64,000 nucleotides of DNA, taken from NCBI RefSeq assembly GCF_902859735.1, contig NZ_CADIJY010000006.1, positions 186,001 through 250,000 on the forward strand, in the 5' to 3' direction. This DNA is from Achromobacter aegrifaciens. Lineage in GTDB: Bacteria > Pseudomonadota > Gammaproteobacteria > Burkholderiales > Burkholderiaceae_B. Both the position numbers and the translations under genes were made by a program. Of the stretch, positions 1 through 7,955 are shown in pieces. Below the pieces are notes generated by a model. It was not told where the DNA came from. It made no database searches and saw only the letters and a program-made list of their open reading frames with translations. The number at the start of each line of letters is the position of its first letter. Position 1 is the stretch's first letter.

Positions 1-152
1 CGCCTGGCCGGATGCGCCGGCGTGCCGATCGGAAGATGGCACGACGCCAACACTGCTAGTAGACATAGATAATCCGTCCGTAGGCCCTACGGCGTGTCCG
101 GAAACGACACGCGACAGAAAAAGCCAGCGCGGATTATGCTTGAAAACCCCGG

Positions 153-176
153 CTCCAGGCCGCGTAGCGGCTGGAG
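153..176 (-). terminator. Possible terminator hairpin after pyrB
   Basis: Two stacked arms (CTCCAG/CTGGAG and CCGC/GCGG) separated by a single bulged base close over a GTA loop. On the minus strand the hairpin is followed by CCGGGG and only four T, so the U-tract is poor. It lies about 30 bases beyond the pyrB stop. The rest of positions 1-207 shows nothing I recognise. Confidence 0.35.
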
Positions 177-207
177 TCCAAGGGGTATTCGACCCGGCGC
201 CGCGCGC

Positions 208-1500
208 TTATTCGAGTCCGTGGAAAGCGGAATCGTCCGGACCCACGTGCGACGGATGCTGCCAGGTCACGTCGCGCAAGGAGTGCTGCACCAGGCCCTC
301 CACGCCCAGCAGCACTGCGAAGATCGCCATGCGGATGGGAATGCCGTTGTCGGTCTGGCGGAAGATGGCCAGGCGCGGATCGTGGTTCAGGTCCACGCTC
401 AGGTCGTTGGCGCCGGGACGGCTGTCGCGCGGCAGCGGGTGCATCACGATGGTATCGGGGCCGCAGTAGGCGTCGATGATGGCGCGGCTGATCTGGAAAT
501 CCGGCGTGTAGCCTTCGTTTTCTTCGTTGGCGAAGCGCTCTTTCTGCACGCGCGTCGCGTAGATCACGTCGGCGCCGGCCAGGCCTTCGGCCAGCGTGCT
601 CTTCTGCTCGATGATGTTGCCGTTGCGGCTGGCCTGCTCGATGATGTAGGCCGGCATTTCCAGGCCCTTGGGCGACACCAGCGAGAACTTCACGTTCTTG
701 TAAAGCGCCATCAGCTTGATGAGCGAGTGCACGGTGCGGCCGTACTTCAGGTCGCCGACCATGGCGATGTGCGCGCCGTCCAGCAGTTTGCCCAGGCGCG
801 AGAACTCGGTCAGGATCGTGTACAGGTCCAGCAGGGCCTGGCTAGGGTGTTCGCCCGGGCCGTCGCCGCCGTTGACCACGGGGATGTTGGTGGCGCGCGC
901 GAATTCCGCGACCGAACCCTGGTCCGGATGGCGGATGACCATGGCGTCGACGTAGCCGCTCATGACGCGGCTGGTGTCGTAGATCGACTCGCCCTTGGCC
1001 ATGGACGAGAACGTGAAGCCGGTGGTGTCGCAGACCGAGCCGCCCAGGCGGCAGAATGCCGAACCGAAGCTCACGCGGGTACGGGTGCTGGCCTCGAAGA
1101 ACAGGTTGCCCAGCACCGCGCCTTCCAGCACGCGCGACACTTTCTGGCGGCGGGCGATGGGCTGCATCATGTCGGCCACGCGGAACAGGTCCTCGACCGA
1201 TTCACGGGTGAACTGGTCCACCGACAGCAGTTGGTGCTTGCCTTCCACGGCGATGCGGTCACGCAGCGGACCTTCTTGTACGCTTTGCGTATATTTTTCC
1301 AGCAAAACACCGTTCTGGACGATTTCGCTGACGAAGCGCTGCACCACTTCCGGCATGGCGCGGAATTCCTGCGAGCCCTCGGGCAGCAACCAGGTATCAA
1401 GCGCCCGGCGTTTGACGCCGATGCGGGTCGCGAACACGTCGCGGGTGAGATTCAGGCGCCGCATGGCGTCGCGCAGGAAGGCTTGCTGGGAAATGGTCAT
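208..1500 (-). CDS. pyrB: Aspartate carbamoyltransferase with N-terminal HTH-like extension
   Basis: This enzyme condenses carbamoyl phosphate with L-aspartate in the committed step of pyrimidine synthesis in the cytoplasm. The carbamoyl-phosphate motif STRTR is at residues 138-142 and the HPSQALLD loop lies near residue 220. The protein has 430 residues, against about 310 for the E. coli catalytic chain. The surplus is roughly 86 residues at the N terminus and a short C-terminal tail. Residues about 19-41 (FATRIGV, then RRALDTW) resemble an XRE/Cro helix-turn-helix. It stands alone, without pyrI or pyrC beside it, and has a good sigma70-type promoter close to the ATG. The enzyme call is very firm; a role for the extension is inference. 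Confidence 0.96.
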   Translation of the reverse strand: MTISQQAFLRDAMRRLNLTRDVFATRIGVKRRALDTWLLPEGSQEFRAMPEVVQRFVSEIVQNGVLLEKYTQSVQEGPLRDRIAVEGKHQLLSVDQFTRESVEDLFRVADMMQPIARRQKVSRVLEGAVLGNLFFEASTRTRVSFGSAFCRLGGSVCDTTGFTFSSMAKGESIYDTSRVMSGYVDAMVIRHPDQGSVAEFARATNIPVVNGGDGPGEHPSQALLDLYTILTEFSRLGKLLDGAHIAMVGDLKYGRTVHSLIKLMALYKNVKFSLVSPKGLEMPAYIIEQASRNGNIIEQKSTLAEGLAGADVIYATRVQKERFANEENEGYTPDFQISRAIIDAYCGPDTIVMHPLPRDSRPGANDLSVDLNHDPRLAIFRQTDNGIPIRMAIFAVLLGVEGLVQHSLRDVTWQHPSHVGPDDSAFHGLE

Positions 1501-1522
1501 GACGGGCCCCGAACAGGAGATT

Positions 1523-1551
1523 TATATACGCACTGCGCATATTATTCTCAA
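1523..1551 (-). promoter_or_regulatory. Predicted sigma70 promoter of pyrB
   Basis: Read on the minus strand, TTGAGA (1551-1546) and TATATA (1528-1523) are separated by exactly 17 bases. Transcription would start near 1516, leaving a leader of only about 16 bases before the ATG at 1500. Such a short leader leaves little room for attenuation upstream of the gene. Confidence 0.6.
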
Positions 1552-1597
1552 CACAAATTCAAGTCCAACACTTTTGCGCACACGGGTTTACCCGCAA

Positions 1598-2008
1598 CTA
1601 CCGCCTCGCATAGGCGGTCGTCTGAGGCGCATCCGTGACCGCCTGTCCAGCCGCCAGCCAGCAGGCGGCGCAGAAGGCAAGCGCACTGATCAGATAACAA
1701 ACCATGGCCAGAAGCTGCGCGGGCCAGTGGGCACGCGTCAGATGTCCGGTGTAGCCCTGGCGCAACAGGCTGACCTGCGCCAGGTAGGCAAACAGAATTC
1801 CCAGGCAGGCGGCCAGCAGGCCGCCGAGCAGCAGCGCCAGCGGCAGTTGCAGATCCGGCGCGGCGATATCGCCGCCGACCACGCCCAGCGAAAACCCCGT
1901 CAGGACCAGCGCCGCGCCCCCATTGAGCCAGCCCAGGAAGCGGAACGCCCCCGCCAGCAGCGAGAACGACAGGCCGCTAGCACGGATCTGCTGGGCGCGG
2001 GCATCCAT
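1598..2008 (-). CDS. Small integral membrane protein of unknown function
   Basis: The product has 136 residues with about three strongly hydrophobic segments (roughly residues 12-46, 52-78 and 103-125), so it should sit in the inner membrane. I do not recognise a family. The ATG is three bases after the stop codon of the lipoprotein gene upstream, so the two are probably one transcript. The C terminus is short and polar. No catalytic or metal-binding motif is visible. Confidence 0.7.
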   Translation of the reverse strand: MDARAQQIRASGLSFSLLAGAFRFLGWLNGGAALVLTGFSLGVVGGDIAAPDLQLPLALLLGGLLAACLGILFAYLAQVSLLRQGYTGHLTRAHWPAQLLAMVCYLISALAFCAACWLAAGQAVTDAPQTTAYARR

Positions 2009-2011
2009 GGA

Positions 2012-2443
2012 TCAGCCTTCGCCGCCCTTGCGGCAGACCGGCGTTGCGCTCTGGATGGAGGCGCGGGCAGCGGCGATTTCAGCAGCGTCCCAACGCCCTT
2101 CGCCCAAGACCGTGATGGTTACCTTGGCGGTGGAGGGGCTGGCGCTTTCGGCGGCAATCAGTTCCAGCACCTTGGCGGGTTCCGTCACCTTATAGAGCTG
2201 CACTTCGTCCGGCGCACCCTTTTCGCCCTTCACGTGGCGCCAGGCATAGGCGACGTTATAGGCGTGCTGCACTTGCACGTGGCAGGTGCGCACGTACTCG
2301 CCGGCCCGGCGGAAAGCCGCTTCGTAGTTGGTATTGACGGTGAAGGTCTCCGTGACGACGGCATCGGATTCGTAGACCCCTTTGCTCGCGCAGCCGGCCA
2401 ACAAGGCCGCAAACGCCATTCCCAACCACAAAGACTTGCGCAT
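2012..2443 (-). CDS. Putative lipoprotein
   Basis: This is a 143-residue protein with a lipoprotein signal: MRKSLW, a hydrophobic core and the lipobox LLAGC with cysteine at about residue 18. I chose the ATG at 2443, preceded by GGGAAG at good spacing, over an in-frame ATG eight codons upstream. The mature part is small and soluble. It contains two further cysteines, one near the middle (RTCHVQV) and one near the C terminus (TPVCRKG), which could pair. It has no family I can name. It precedes a membrane protein gene by three bases, which suggests a shared envelope role. Confidence 0.75.
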   Translation of the reverse strand: MRKSLWLGMAFAALLAGCASKGVYESDAVVTETFTVNTNYEAAFRRAGEYVRTCHVQVQHAYNVAYAWRHVKGEKGAPDEVQLYKVTEPAKVLELIAAESASPSTAKVTITVLGEGRWDAAEIAAARASIQSATPVCRKGGEG

Positions 2444-2546
2444 GACACTTCCCACGATCGAATTCAACTCCGCGAATTATGCCAGGGGGAAAGCCCTCGC
2501 ACCGCCTCCCGCTTGCAGCCCCTTTCTACGTAGCGCGCCAACAAAA

Positions 2547-2584
2547 AAGCCGCGAGAGGGATGCCAAGGCATGTCTCGCGGCTT
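2547..2584 (-). terminator. Terminator of the entericidin-like gene
   Basis: An 11-base outer stem (AAGCCGCGAGA with TCTCGCGGCTT) encloses an inner ATGCC/GGCAT stem. On the minus strand it is followed by six T. It lies about 30 bases after the stop of the gene at 2615-2746. Confidence 0.75.
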
Positions 2585-2614
2585 CCAGGCCGGATTGCGG
2601 CGCAGGGCGCGGGC

Positions 2615-2746
2615 CTACTTGGTGGCGGCGCCCTCTATCTTCTCGCCGCCCCGCTGGATGTCCTTGCCTGCCCCCGCTACGGTGTTGCAACCGGCCGAGA
2701 GCGCGGCGATCGAAAGCAACATGACGAGAAAGACTTTGTTCTTCAT
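2615..2746 (-). CDS. Entericidin A/B-like small lipoprotein
   Basis: This 43-residue lipoprotein starts MKNKVFL and has the lipobox LSAGC. Its mature tail contains VAGAGKDIQRGGEKIEGAA, the typical GxDI.xGGxxIExAA pattern of the entericidin EcnA/EcnB family. In E. coli, entericidins are a toxin/antidote pair of membrane lipoproteins linked to stationary-phase lysis. Here only one gene is present. The start is the second ATG, with AGGAG six bases upstream. It has its own terminator. Single copies like this are common in betaproteobacteria, and their toxicity is uncertain. Confidence 0.8.
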   Translation of the reverse strand: MKNKVFLVMLLSIAALSAGCNTVAGAGKDIQRGGEKIEGAATK

Positions 2747-2926
2747 AGACATCTCCTGTCTGGGCTTGGAAAGTGAAGCCAGCATACCCCAAAGACCCTC
2801 ATTTGCGCATCGACCGGACCGGCTCGCGGCGGCTCCCCTATGGGAGGCTGAGCCGGGATCAAACGCCGTTGGAAAGGCTTGCGTTCGCCTGTCGCGCATT
2901 TAGCGCCAATCGATTAGGATGCGGAC

Positions 2927-3286
2927 ATGACCAAGAAACACACATCGCAAAGCGCCGGCTCGGCCCACCAGGGCTGGGGCTGGGAACAGCCGCAGTGCCG
3001 CGGGCAGGCGGCTTTGGCGCTCTTCATCGACGATCTCCATCGCATTTTGCAGGCGCATGCCGCTGGCAAGCTGGCTGAAAGCAGCACGCTCGCCGACGCG
3101 CAGCAGAACGTGAACGAATTGCTGGCCCGCTACAACGAAATTGGCGCCGCACCGGATATTTTCCTCGGCCAATCGGTCGAACTCAAAGAGGGCGTCGACC
3201 GCGATGGGGTGTCCCATACGGTACCGATTTTTTCGGCACGCCTGAAAAAGTCATTGGTATCGATGCTGGGCCAAGGCCCGGCCTGA
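2927..3286 (+). CDS. Hypothetical protein
   Basis: A 119-residue soluble protein without signal peptide or membrane segment. After a polar, low-complexity N terminus (about 25 residues) it appears mainly helical (ALALFIDDLHRILQAHAAG, then NVNELLARYNEIG) and ends in a basic tail. I do not recognise a family. It reads in the same direction as the next small gene, 66 bases downstream, and the two could be co-transcribed. Codon usage looks native. Confidence 0.6.
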   Translation: MTKKHTSQSAGSAHQGWGWEQPQCRGQAALALFIDDLHRILQAHAAGKLAESSTLADAQQNVNELLARYNEIGAAPDIFLGQSVELKEGVDRDGVSHTVPIFSARLKKSLVSMLGQGPA

Positions 3287-3352
3287 AACGCCGCCCGGCT
3301 TGCCTGCAGGCTCAGGGCCATAACCAGAACAGTCACCACAGGAGACCGCACA

Positions 3353-3760
3353 ATGAAGAATACCGACAACGTCGTAGAGTTCCTGCGCCTGCTGTCGCTG
3401 GATGTCTCCCTGGGAGCCGCCGCCCAGCATGCGGCCAGCCAGGCAGACGCGCCGCTGGCCCTGGCCCGCCTGGCCACCGCTCACGGCTTGCCTTGCAACG
3501 CATCGGACTGGTCGGCCTTTGCCCGCAGCTGCCTGGACAGCTCCGACCTGACCGAACAGACCGCAGTCCCCGAAGAAGCCACCATCTGGCAACTGGTGCA
3601 GGATCCCGCGCACGGCACGGACATTCCGGCCAGCGCGATTACCCGCGTCATCGGCATCGTCACGCAACCGGAAGGGGGCGAACCCGTCGTGGGCCACGTC
3701 GTCGGCGATCTGGCGCCGCGCGCGCCGCTGGGCCTGGCGCCCTATTCCTCGGGCTCCTGA
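3353..3760 (+). CDS. Hypothetical protein with Nif11-like N-terminal region
   Basis: A 135-residue protein with a clear start (GGAGA seven bases before the ATG). Residues about 6-60 follow the spacing of the Nif11 domain: VEFLRLLSLD, then an alanine-rich helix, then LALARLATAHG and a final DW. Nif11 domains form leader regions of some peptide natural-product precursors and also occur in stand-alone proteins. The second half is acidic, with one GG at about residue 111 (PEGGEP) but no Cys/Ser/Thr-rich core. No modification enzyme or exporter is nearby. The domain assignment is by eye and tentative. Confidence 0.6.
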   Translation: MKNTDNVVEFLRLLSLDVSLGAAAQHAASQADAPLALARLATAHGLPCNASDWSAFARSCLDSSDLTEQTAVPEEATIWQLVQDPAHGTDIPASAITRVIGIVTQPEGGEPVVGHVVGDLAPRAPLGLAPYSSGS

Positions 3761-3772
3761 GCTCATGCGGCT

Positions 3773-5044
3773 TCAGGCATCCGCCTGGCCGCGCCCACCC
3801 GATCGCAAGAATTCAATCGCCCCGGCCGCGGCGGCCACGCCGCTCGCCATGCAGGCCGTCAGCAGATAGCCGCCTGTCGGCGCCTCCCAATCCAGCATTT
3901 CCCCTGCGCAGAACACGCCAGGGATTTCGCGCAGCATCAGGCCGGAATCCAGCGCGGCGAACGACACGCCGCCTGCGGTGCTGATCGCTTCGTCGATAGG
4001 CCGCGCACGCAGCAGACGCAGCGGCAAGGCCTTGATGCGCAGGCCCAGCAGCTCGGGGGCGCGGAAATCTTCCGCCGAGGCGCATTCGCGCAGCAACCCC
4101 GCCTTGACCCCGGTCAGCCCCAACCGGCTTTGCAGATGGCTGGACATTGACCGCGAGCCGCGCGGGTGCGTCACGGCAGCCATCACTTTCTCCTGCGACC
4201 AGTCCGGAGCCAGATCCAGCATGGCGACGGCATGGCCTTGGGCATCGATACGGTCGCGCAGCGGCGCGGACAGGGCATACACCAGGCTGCCTTCTATGCC
4301 GGTTTCCGACACAACGAACTCTCCCTGACGGGCGGGAGCCACGCCGGCTGCGGTTTCGCAGGCCATGGCCACGGATTTCACGGGCTGTCCCGCATAGCGT
4401 TCGCGAAAATGATCCGACCACGCCACGTCGAATCCGCAATTGGCCGGCCGTAGCGGCGCGACCGTAACGCCGTGCGCTTGCAGGCCGTCGACCCAGGCGC
4501 CATCCGATCCCAATTTGGCCCAGCTGCCTCCGCCCAGCGCCAGCACCACGGCGTCAGCCGCGTAGCACTGCTCGCCCTCGGGCGTATCAAAGCGCAGCGC
4601 GCCCGGGCCAGGCCGGGAACCCGCCGGCCATCCCAGCCAGCGGTGCCGCATGTGCAGGCGCACGCCGCCGGCGCGCAGCCTGGCCAGCCAGGCCCGTAAC
4701 AGGGGCGCCGCCTTCATCTCCTGGGGAAAAACCCGGCCGGACGAACCCACGAAGGTCTGGATGCCCAGTCCGTGGGTCCATTCCCGCAATCCGTCCGCGT
4801 CGAGCGCCTGCAGCCAAGGCGCGACATGGGACGCGCGGTCGCCGTAACGCGCCAGGAACGGCTCGGCCGGCTCGCTGTGGGTCAGATTCAGGCCGCCCCG
4901 CCCCGCCATCAGGAACTTGCGGCCGACCGATGGCATCGCATCGAACACATCCACCTGCACGCCTTGCGCGCTCAGGCGCTCGGCGGCCATCAGACCGGCG
5001 GGACCGCCGCCGATGACGGCGACGCGCGCGACAGCTGGACTCAT
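3773..5044 (-). CDS. FAD-dependent oxidoreductase, HI0933/YhiN type (TIGR03862-like)
   Basis: A 423-residue flavoprotein with the dinucleotide-binding signature VIGGGPAGLMAAERL at residues 10-24. It also carries the family-typical VGRKFLMAGRGGLNLTHS motif and a C-terminal GGV...GEMLDWEAPTGGY block that closes the FAD site. The HI0933/YhiN family is widespread, but its physiological substrate is unknown. The 3' end faces the preceding plus-strand gene with 12 bases between stops. Upstream (5045-5330) are a strong hairpin and a DnaA-box-like repeat, so it is probably monocistronic. Confidence 0.88.
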   Translation of the reverse strand: MSPAVARVAVIGGGPAGLMAAERLSAQGVQVDVFDAMPSVGRKFLMAGRGGLNLTHSEPAEPFLARYGDRASHVAPWLQALDADGLREWTHGLGIQTFVGSSGRVFPQEMKAAPLLRAWLARLRAGGVRLHMRHRWLGWPAGSRPGPGALRFDTPEGEQCYAADAVVLALGGGSWAKLGSDGAWVDGLQAHGVTVAPLRPANCGFDVAWSDHFRERYAGQPVKSVAMACETAAGVAPARQGEFVVSETGIEGSLVYALSAPLRDRIDAQGHAVAMLDLAPDWSQEKVMAAVTHPRGSRSMSSHLQSRLGLTGVKAGLLRECASAEDFRAPELLGLRIKALPLRLLRARPIDEAISTAGGVSFAALDSGLMLREIPGVFCAGEMLDWEAPTGGYLLTACMASGVAAAAGAIEFLRSGGRGQADA

Positions 5045-5189
5045 GGCGTCGGCGCCTTCAGGCCGCAGGAATGGATACGCGTAGCACTAAGCATGGGGAA
5101 CGGACCGGGAGGGAATGGCAAAACAGGGGCGGGCACGCCAGGGAGGGAAAAGATTGTCGCATAGCCGGACCGTCGTGCAGGAGGGAAGC

Positions 5190-5216
5190 AATAAACGCCC
5201 CAGTGGGGCGTTTATT
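5190..5216. terminator. Bidirectional terminator hairpin
   Basis: A near-perfect 12-base stem (AATAAACGCCCC with GGGGCGTTTATT) closes on an AGT loop, giving U-rich ends in both directions. It lies downstream of the minus-strand gene at 5331-5675 and upstream of the flavoprotein gene. Confidence 0.7.
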
Positions 5217-5270
5217 GACCGGCGTTACCAAGTCATTGTTCTGGCAGGGAAAACCCGAAATGCGCAGAGG

Positions 5271-5308
5271 CTATCCCAAGGCTTGTCCACAGTTGCTGTG
5301 GGTAATTC
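5271..5308. repeat. 38-base repeat, copy A: inverted DnaA-box-like nonamers
   Basis: This copy shares 34 of 38 positions with the copy at 8930-8967. It contains TTGTCCACA (5283-5291) and, after five bases, TGTGGGTAA (5297-5305). Each is one base from the DnaA-box consensus TTATCCACA or its complement. It starts 22 bases beyond the stop of the minus-strand gene at 5331. In RNA it can fold as CCACAG-CAA-CTGTGG. Confidence 0.7.
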
Positions 5309-5330
5309 AACCTGGGCTCGCGGCCAGGAT

Positions 5331-5675
5331 TCAGGCGTGGGCGGCCGACTGCATCGGGCCGGACCAGGGTTCGGCGTCGATCTGGAAACGCAGTTCCTGG
5401 TATTCGCCATCCACCGAGACGGACGGCAACAGGCCCGCGCCCAGCGCCTGCCCCAGCGCACGGCGGCAAAGGGTTTCAGGATCGTCGGGCAAGGACTGGA
5501 ACACCCCGTCCGGTATGCGCAGGCGCAGCATCGCCTGGGGATCGCCACGTTCGGCGGGCCTGCCGATATGGATATGGGCGGGATAGCCATGGGGGCACCA
5601 GATGCCCACGTGGTACTTGCCGTCAGCGCCCGTATCGGCGACATAGCCGGGATGATCGTATTTTGCTGTTCCCAT
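5331..5675 (-). CDS. Hypothetical protein
   Basis: A 114-residue soluble protein with a strong ribosome site (GGAGGG, three bases before the ATG). It has a histidine-rich stretch CPHGYPAHIHIGR at about residues 27-39 and an acidic, beta-looking C-terminal half ending in an ELRFQIDAEPW block. I cannot place it in a family. The His pairs could bind metal, but this is a guess. It is followed by the 38-base repeat and then a terminator, so it is its own transcript. Confidence 0.6.
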   Translation of the reverse strand: MGTAKYDHPGYVADTGADGKYHVGIWCPHGYPAHIHIGRPAERGDPQAMLRLRIPDGVFQSLPDDPETLCRRALGQALGAGLLPSVSVDGEYQELRFQIDAEPWSGPMQSAAHA

Positions 5676-5828
5676 GGACCCTCCTCGAGTGCGGCAACCT
5701 AGCGCGCGTGACCCATGGTAGCGCAGGGCTGCGGGCCTGTGCGGCCGTGAACACCAGGGAAAGTCCGGACTGGAACAAAGGTTTGACGCAGAGCAAGCGG
5801 CGCGGGAAATCCTGCCGCAAGACGAAAA

Positions 5829-5854
5829 AAAGCCGCGATTAGTATCGCGGCTTT
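5829..5854. terminator. Terminator after the initiator tRNA
   Basis: An 11-base stem (AAAGCCGCGAT with ATCGCGGCTTT) closes on a TAGT loop and has A/T tracts on both sides. It is 14 bases past the CCA end of the tRNA on the minus strand. Confidence 0.85.
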
Positions 5855-5868
5855 CTTCTGCTTGAAAC

Positions 5869-5945
<77 letters not shown>

Positions 5946-5965
5946 TCTGATGTGTGAATCATACA

Positions 5966-6346
5966 TCATTTTGAAATCTTGTGCAGCGCACCGAGGGAAT
6001 TTTTTCGGCTTCTGGCCAAATCCAGCCGAAAAAATGCGGCCGCTGCCTGAAAAAAACGCTGCGCATAGCCCGGTACGTCCATGCATATCACCTCGGCCTG
6101 GCCGATGGCCGTGACCTGCGCCACGCCGCCGTAGCCCAGGCCATGCCCCTCACCCGCATTAATGCGCACCGATACCGCGCGAGGCAGTCCGCCCGCGGCT
6201 TCCGGGCCATTCACGGGTTCCTCGATCCGCACGCTGCCGCTGACGCACACCAGCGTGGCGCCGGCGCGCAGGACCAGTTTCCGGCTGGCGCCGGCGGCAA
6301 GTTCCAGGCGGCGGGCCTGGGCATCTGGGGTGTAAGTCGCAATCAT
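5966..6346 (-). CDS. Small DUF2917-like/cupin-like protein
   Basis: A 126-residue soluble protein whose first 100 residues look like a short beta-barrel: RRLELAAGASRKLVLRAG, VSGSVRIEEP, then NAGEGHGLGYGG. The pattern resembles DUF2917 proteins, which are small and uncharacterised. The C terminus is basic (LDLARSRKNSL). It diverges from the MocR gene at 6516 across a 169-base intergenic region. The tRNA lies just downstream on the same strand. The family call is by eye. Confidence 0.6.
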   Translation of the reverse strand: MIATYTPDAQARRLELAAGASRKLVLRAGATLVCVSGSVRIEEPVNGPEAAGGLPRAVSVRINAGEGHGLGYGGVAQVTAIGQAEVICMDVPGYAQRFFQAAAAFFRLDLARSRKNSLGALHKISK

Positions 6347-6515
6347 CGTCGTCTCCTGTGGGACAACTACAGACTACGCGCGCCCTGCTATGCGCAACAG
6401 TCACACCCCTGAGGTTTCTGTACCGATGCAGATCCTCGATTTCGTCGCTGTTATGGTGTACTTTGCTTAAATCTGTGCCTAGTCTCACACCAACCTCGGG
6501 GAGCATGATCGGCGC

Positions 6516-7955
6516 ATGGATCCGCAACCGCTCTATCTACGCCTGGCCAACCATTACCGGCGCGCCATCCAGACCGGCGTGCTGGCGCCCGCCCAGCGCA
6601 TGCCCTCGGTCCGCACGCTAGTGCGCACCCACCACGTCAGCCTGTCCACGGCCTTGCAGGCCTGCCGCCAGCTGGAAGACGACGGCCTGATCGAAGCGCG
6701 GCCCCGCTCGGGCTACTTCGTGCTCAAGCCCCGCCGCAACACTATCCCGCCCGTGGACGAGCCGGACATCCGCCAGGCACTGGGCGCGGCGCAATACGTG
6801 GGCATCCACGATCGGGTCTCGGACTTCGTGGCCAAGTGCGAAGCGCATCCGGTCAGCGCCAACTTCGCCCTGGCCGCGGCAGTGCCCGAAGCCTATCCGC
6901 TGGAAGAACTTAAGCAGGCCATGATCCGCGCTCTGCGCCAGTCGCCGCAGGTGCTGGTCAGCCCGGTCCCGCCGCAGGGCCATCCGGACCTGCGCACCGT
7001 GCTCGCCCGCCGCGCACTGGCCAACGGCATCAACGCCACGCCGGACGACGTCATCGTCACGCATGGCTGCATCGAGGCGCTGAACCTGGCGCTGCGCGCG
7101 GTGGCGCGGCCAGGCGACACAATCGCGGTCGAATCGCCCGCCTACTTCGGCCTGCTGCAGATCCTGGAAAGCCTGGGCATGCGGGCGCTGGAGATTCCCA
7201 CCAGCCCGCAGCACGGCCTGTCGATCGAAGCGCTGGACCTGGCGTTCCAGACCCACGGCAACATCCGCGCCGTGGTGGTGGTGCCCAATTTCCAGAACCC
7301 GCTGGGCTGCGTCATGCCCGACGCGGAAAAGGCGCGGCTGGTTGCGCTGTGCGAACGCCAGCAGGTGCCCCTGATCGAAGACGACACCTACGGCGCGCTG
7401 ACGGACGACGACACGCCGCTGGCCGCCGCCAAGTCCTGGGACGCGACCGGCAACGTCATCTATTGTTCGTCCATGCACAAGACGCTGGCGCCAGGCATGC
7501 GCCTGGGCTGGCTGCTGGGCGGCCGCTGGAAGGCCCGCATCGCCATGCTGAAGTTCGCCCAGAGCCGGCCCAACGAACCATTGGCGCAAATTGCCGTGGC
7601 CGAGTTCATGGGCTCGCGCGCCTACGACCGCCATCTGTCGCGCCTGCGCCGGCACCTGAAGATGCAGCGCGACCAGACGGCCGAGACCATCGCTGCGCAC
7701 TTCCCTTCCGGCACCCGCCTGAGCGTGCCGCAGGGCGGCATGCTGCTTTGGGTGGAGATGCCCGACGGACGCTCGGGCATGGACGTGTTCGAAGCCGCGC
7801 TCCGGCAAGGCATACGGGTCGCGCCGGGCGCCATGTTCTCCAATGGCACACGCTACAACCATTTCCTGCGCATCAGCTGCGGACAACGCACCACGCCCGA
7901 GATCACCGCTGCGCTGCAAACGCTCGCGCGCATCGTGGGCGAGCGGCCCAGATGA
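6516..7955 (+). CDS. MocR-type PLP-dependent GntR-family regulator
   Basis: A 479-residue fusion of an N-terminal GntR winged helix (residues about 5-75: PLYLRLANHYRRAIQTG, MPSVRTLV, LEDDGLIEARPRSGYFV) with a fold-type I aminotransferase domain. The PLP lysine is in SMHKTLAPGMRLG. MocR proteins are usually cytoplasmic repressors or activators that sense amino acids, amines or PLP. The stop overlaps the ATG of the DedA gene, so the two are translationally coupled. The region upstream contains TGGTGT and ACACCA half-sites about 30 bases apart, a possible autoregulatory operator. Confidence 0.93.
   Translation: MDPQPLYLRLANHYRRAIQTGVLAPAQRMPSVRTLVRTHHVSLSTALQACRQLEDDGLIEARPRSGYFVLKPRRNTIPPVDEPDIRQALGAAQYVGIHDRVSDFVAKCEAHPVSANFALAAAVPEAYPLEELKQAMIRALRQSPQVLVSPVPPQGHPDLRTVLARRALANGINATPDDVIVTHGCIEALNLALRAVARPGDTIAVESPAYFGLLQILESLGMRALEIPTSPQHGLSIEALDLAFQTHGNIRAVVVVPNFQNPLGCVMPDAEKARLVALCERQQVPLIEDDTYGALTDDDTPLAAAKSWDATGNVIYCSSMHKTLAPGMRLGWLLGGRWKARIAMLKFAQSRPNEPLAQIAVAEFMGSRAYDRHLSRLRRHLKMQRDQTAETIAAHFPSGTRLSVPQGGMLLWVEMPDGRSGMDVFEAALRQGIRVAPGAMFSNGTRYNHFLRISCGQRTTPEITAALQTLARIVGERPR

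Noticed and set aside
6347-6515. TGGTGT/ACACCA half-sites as a proven MocR operator
   Set aside because: The arms are only six bases and about 30 bases apart, which is too weak to list as a separate feature.
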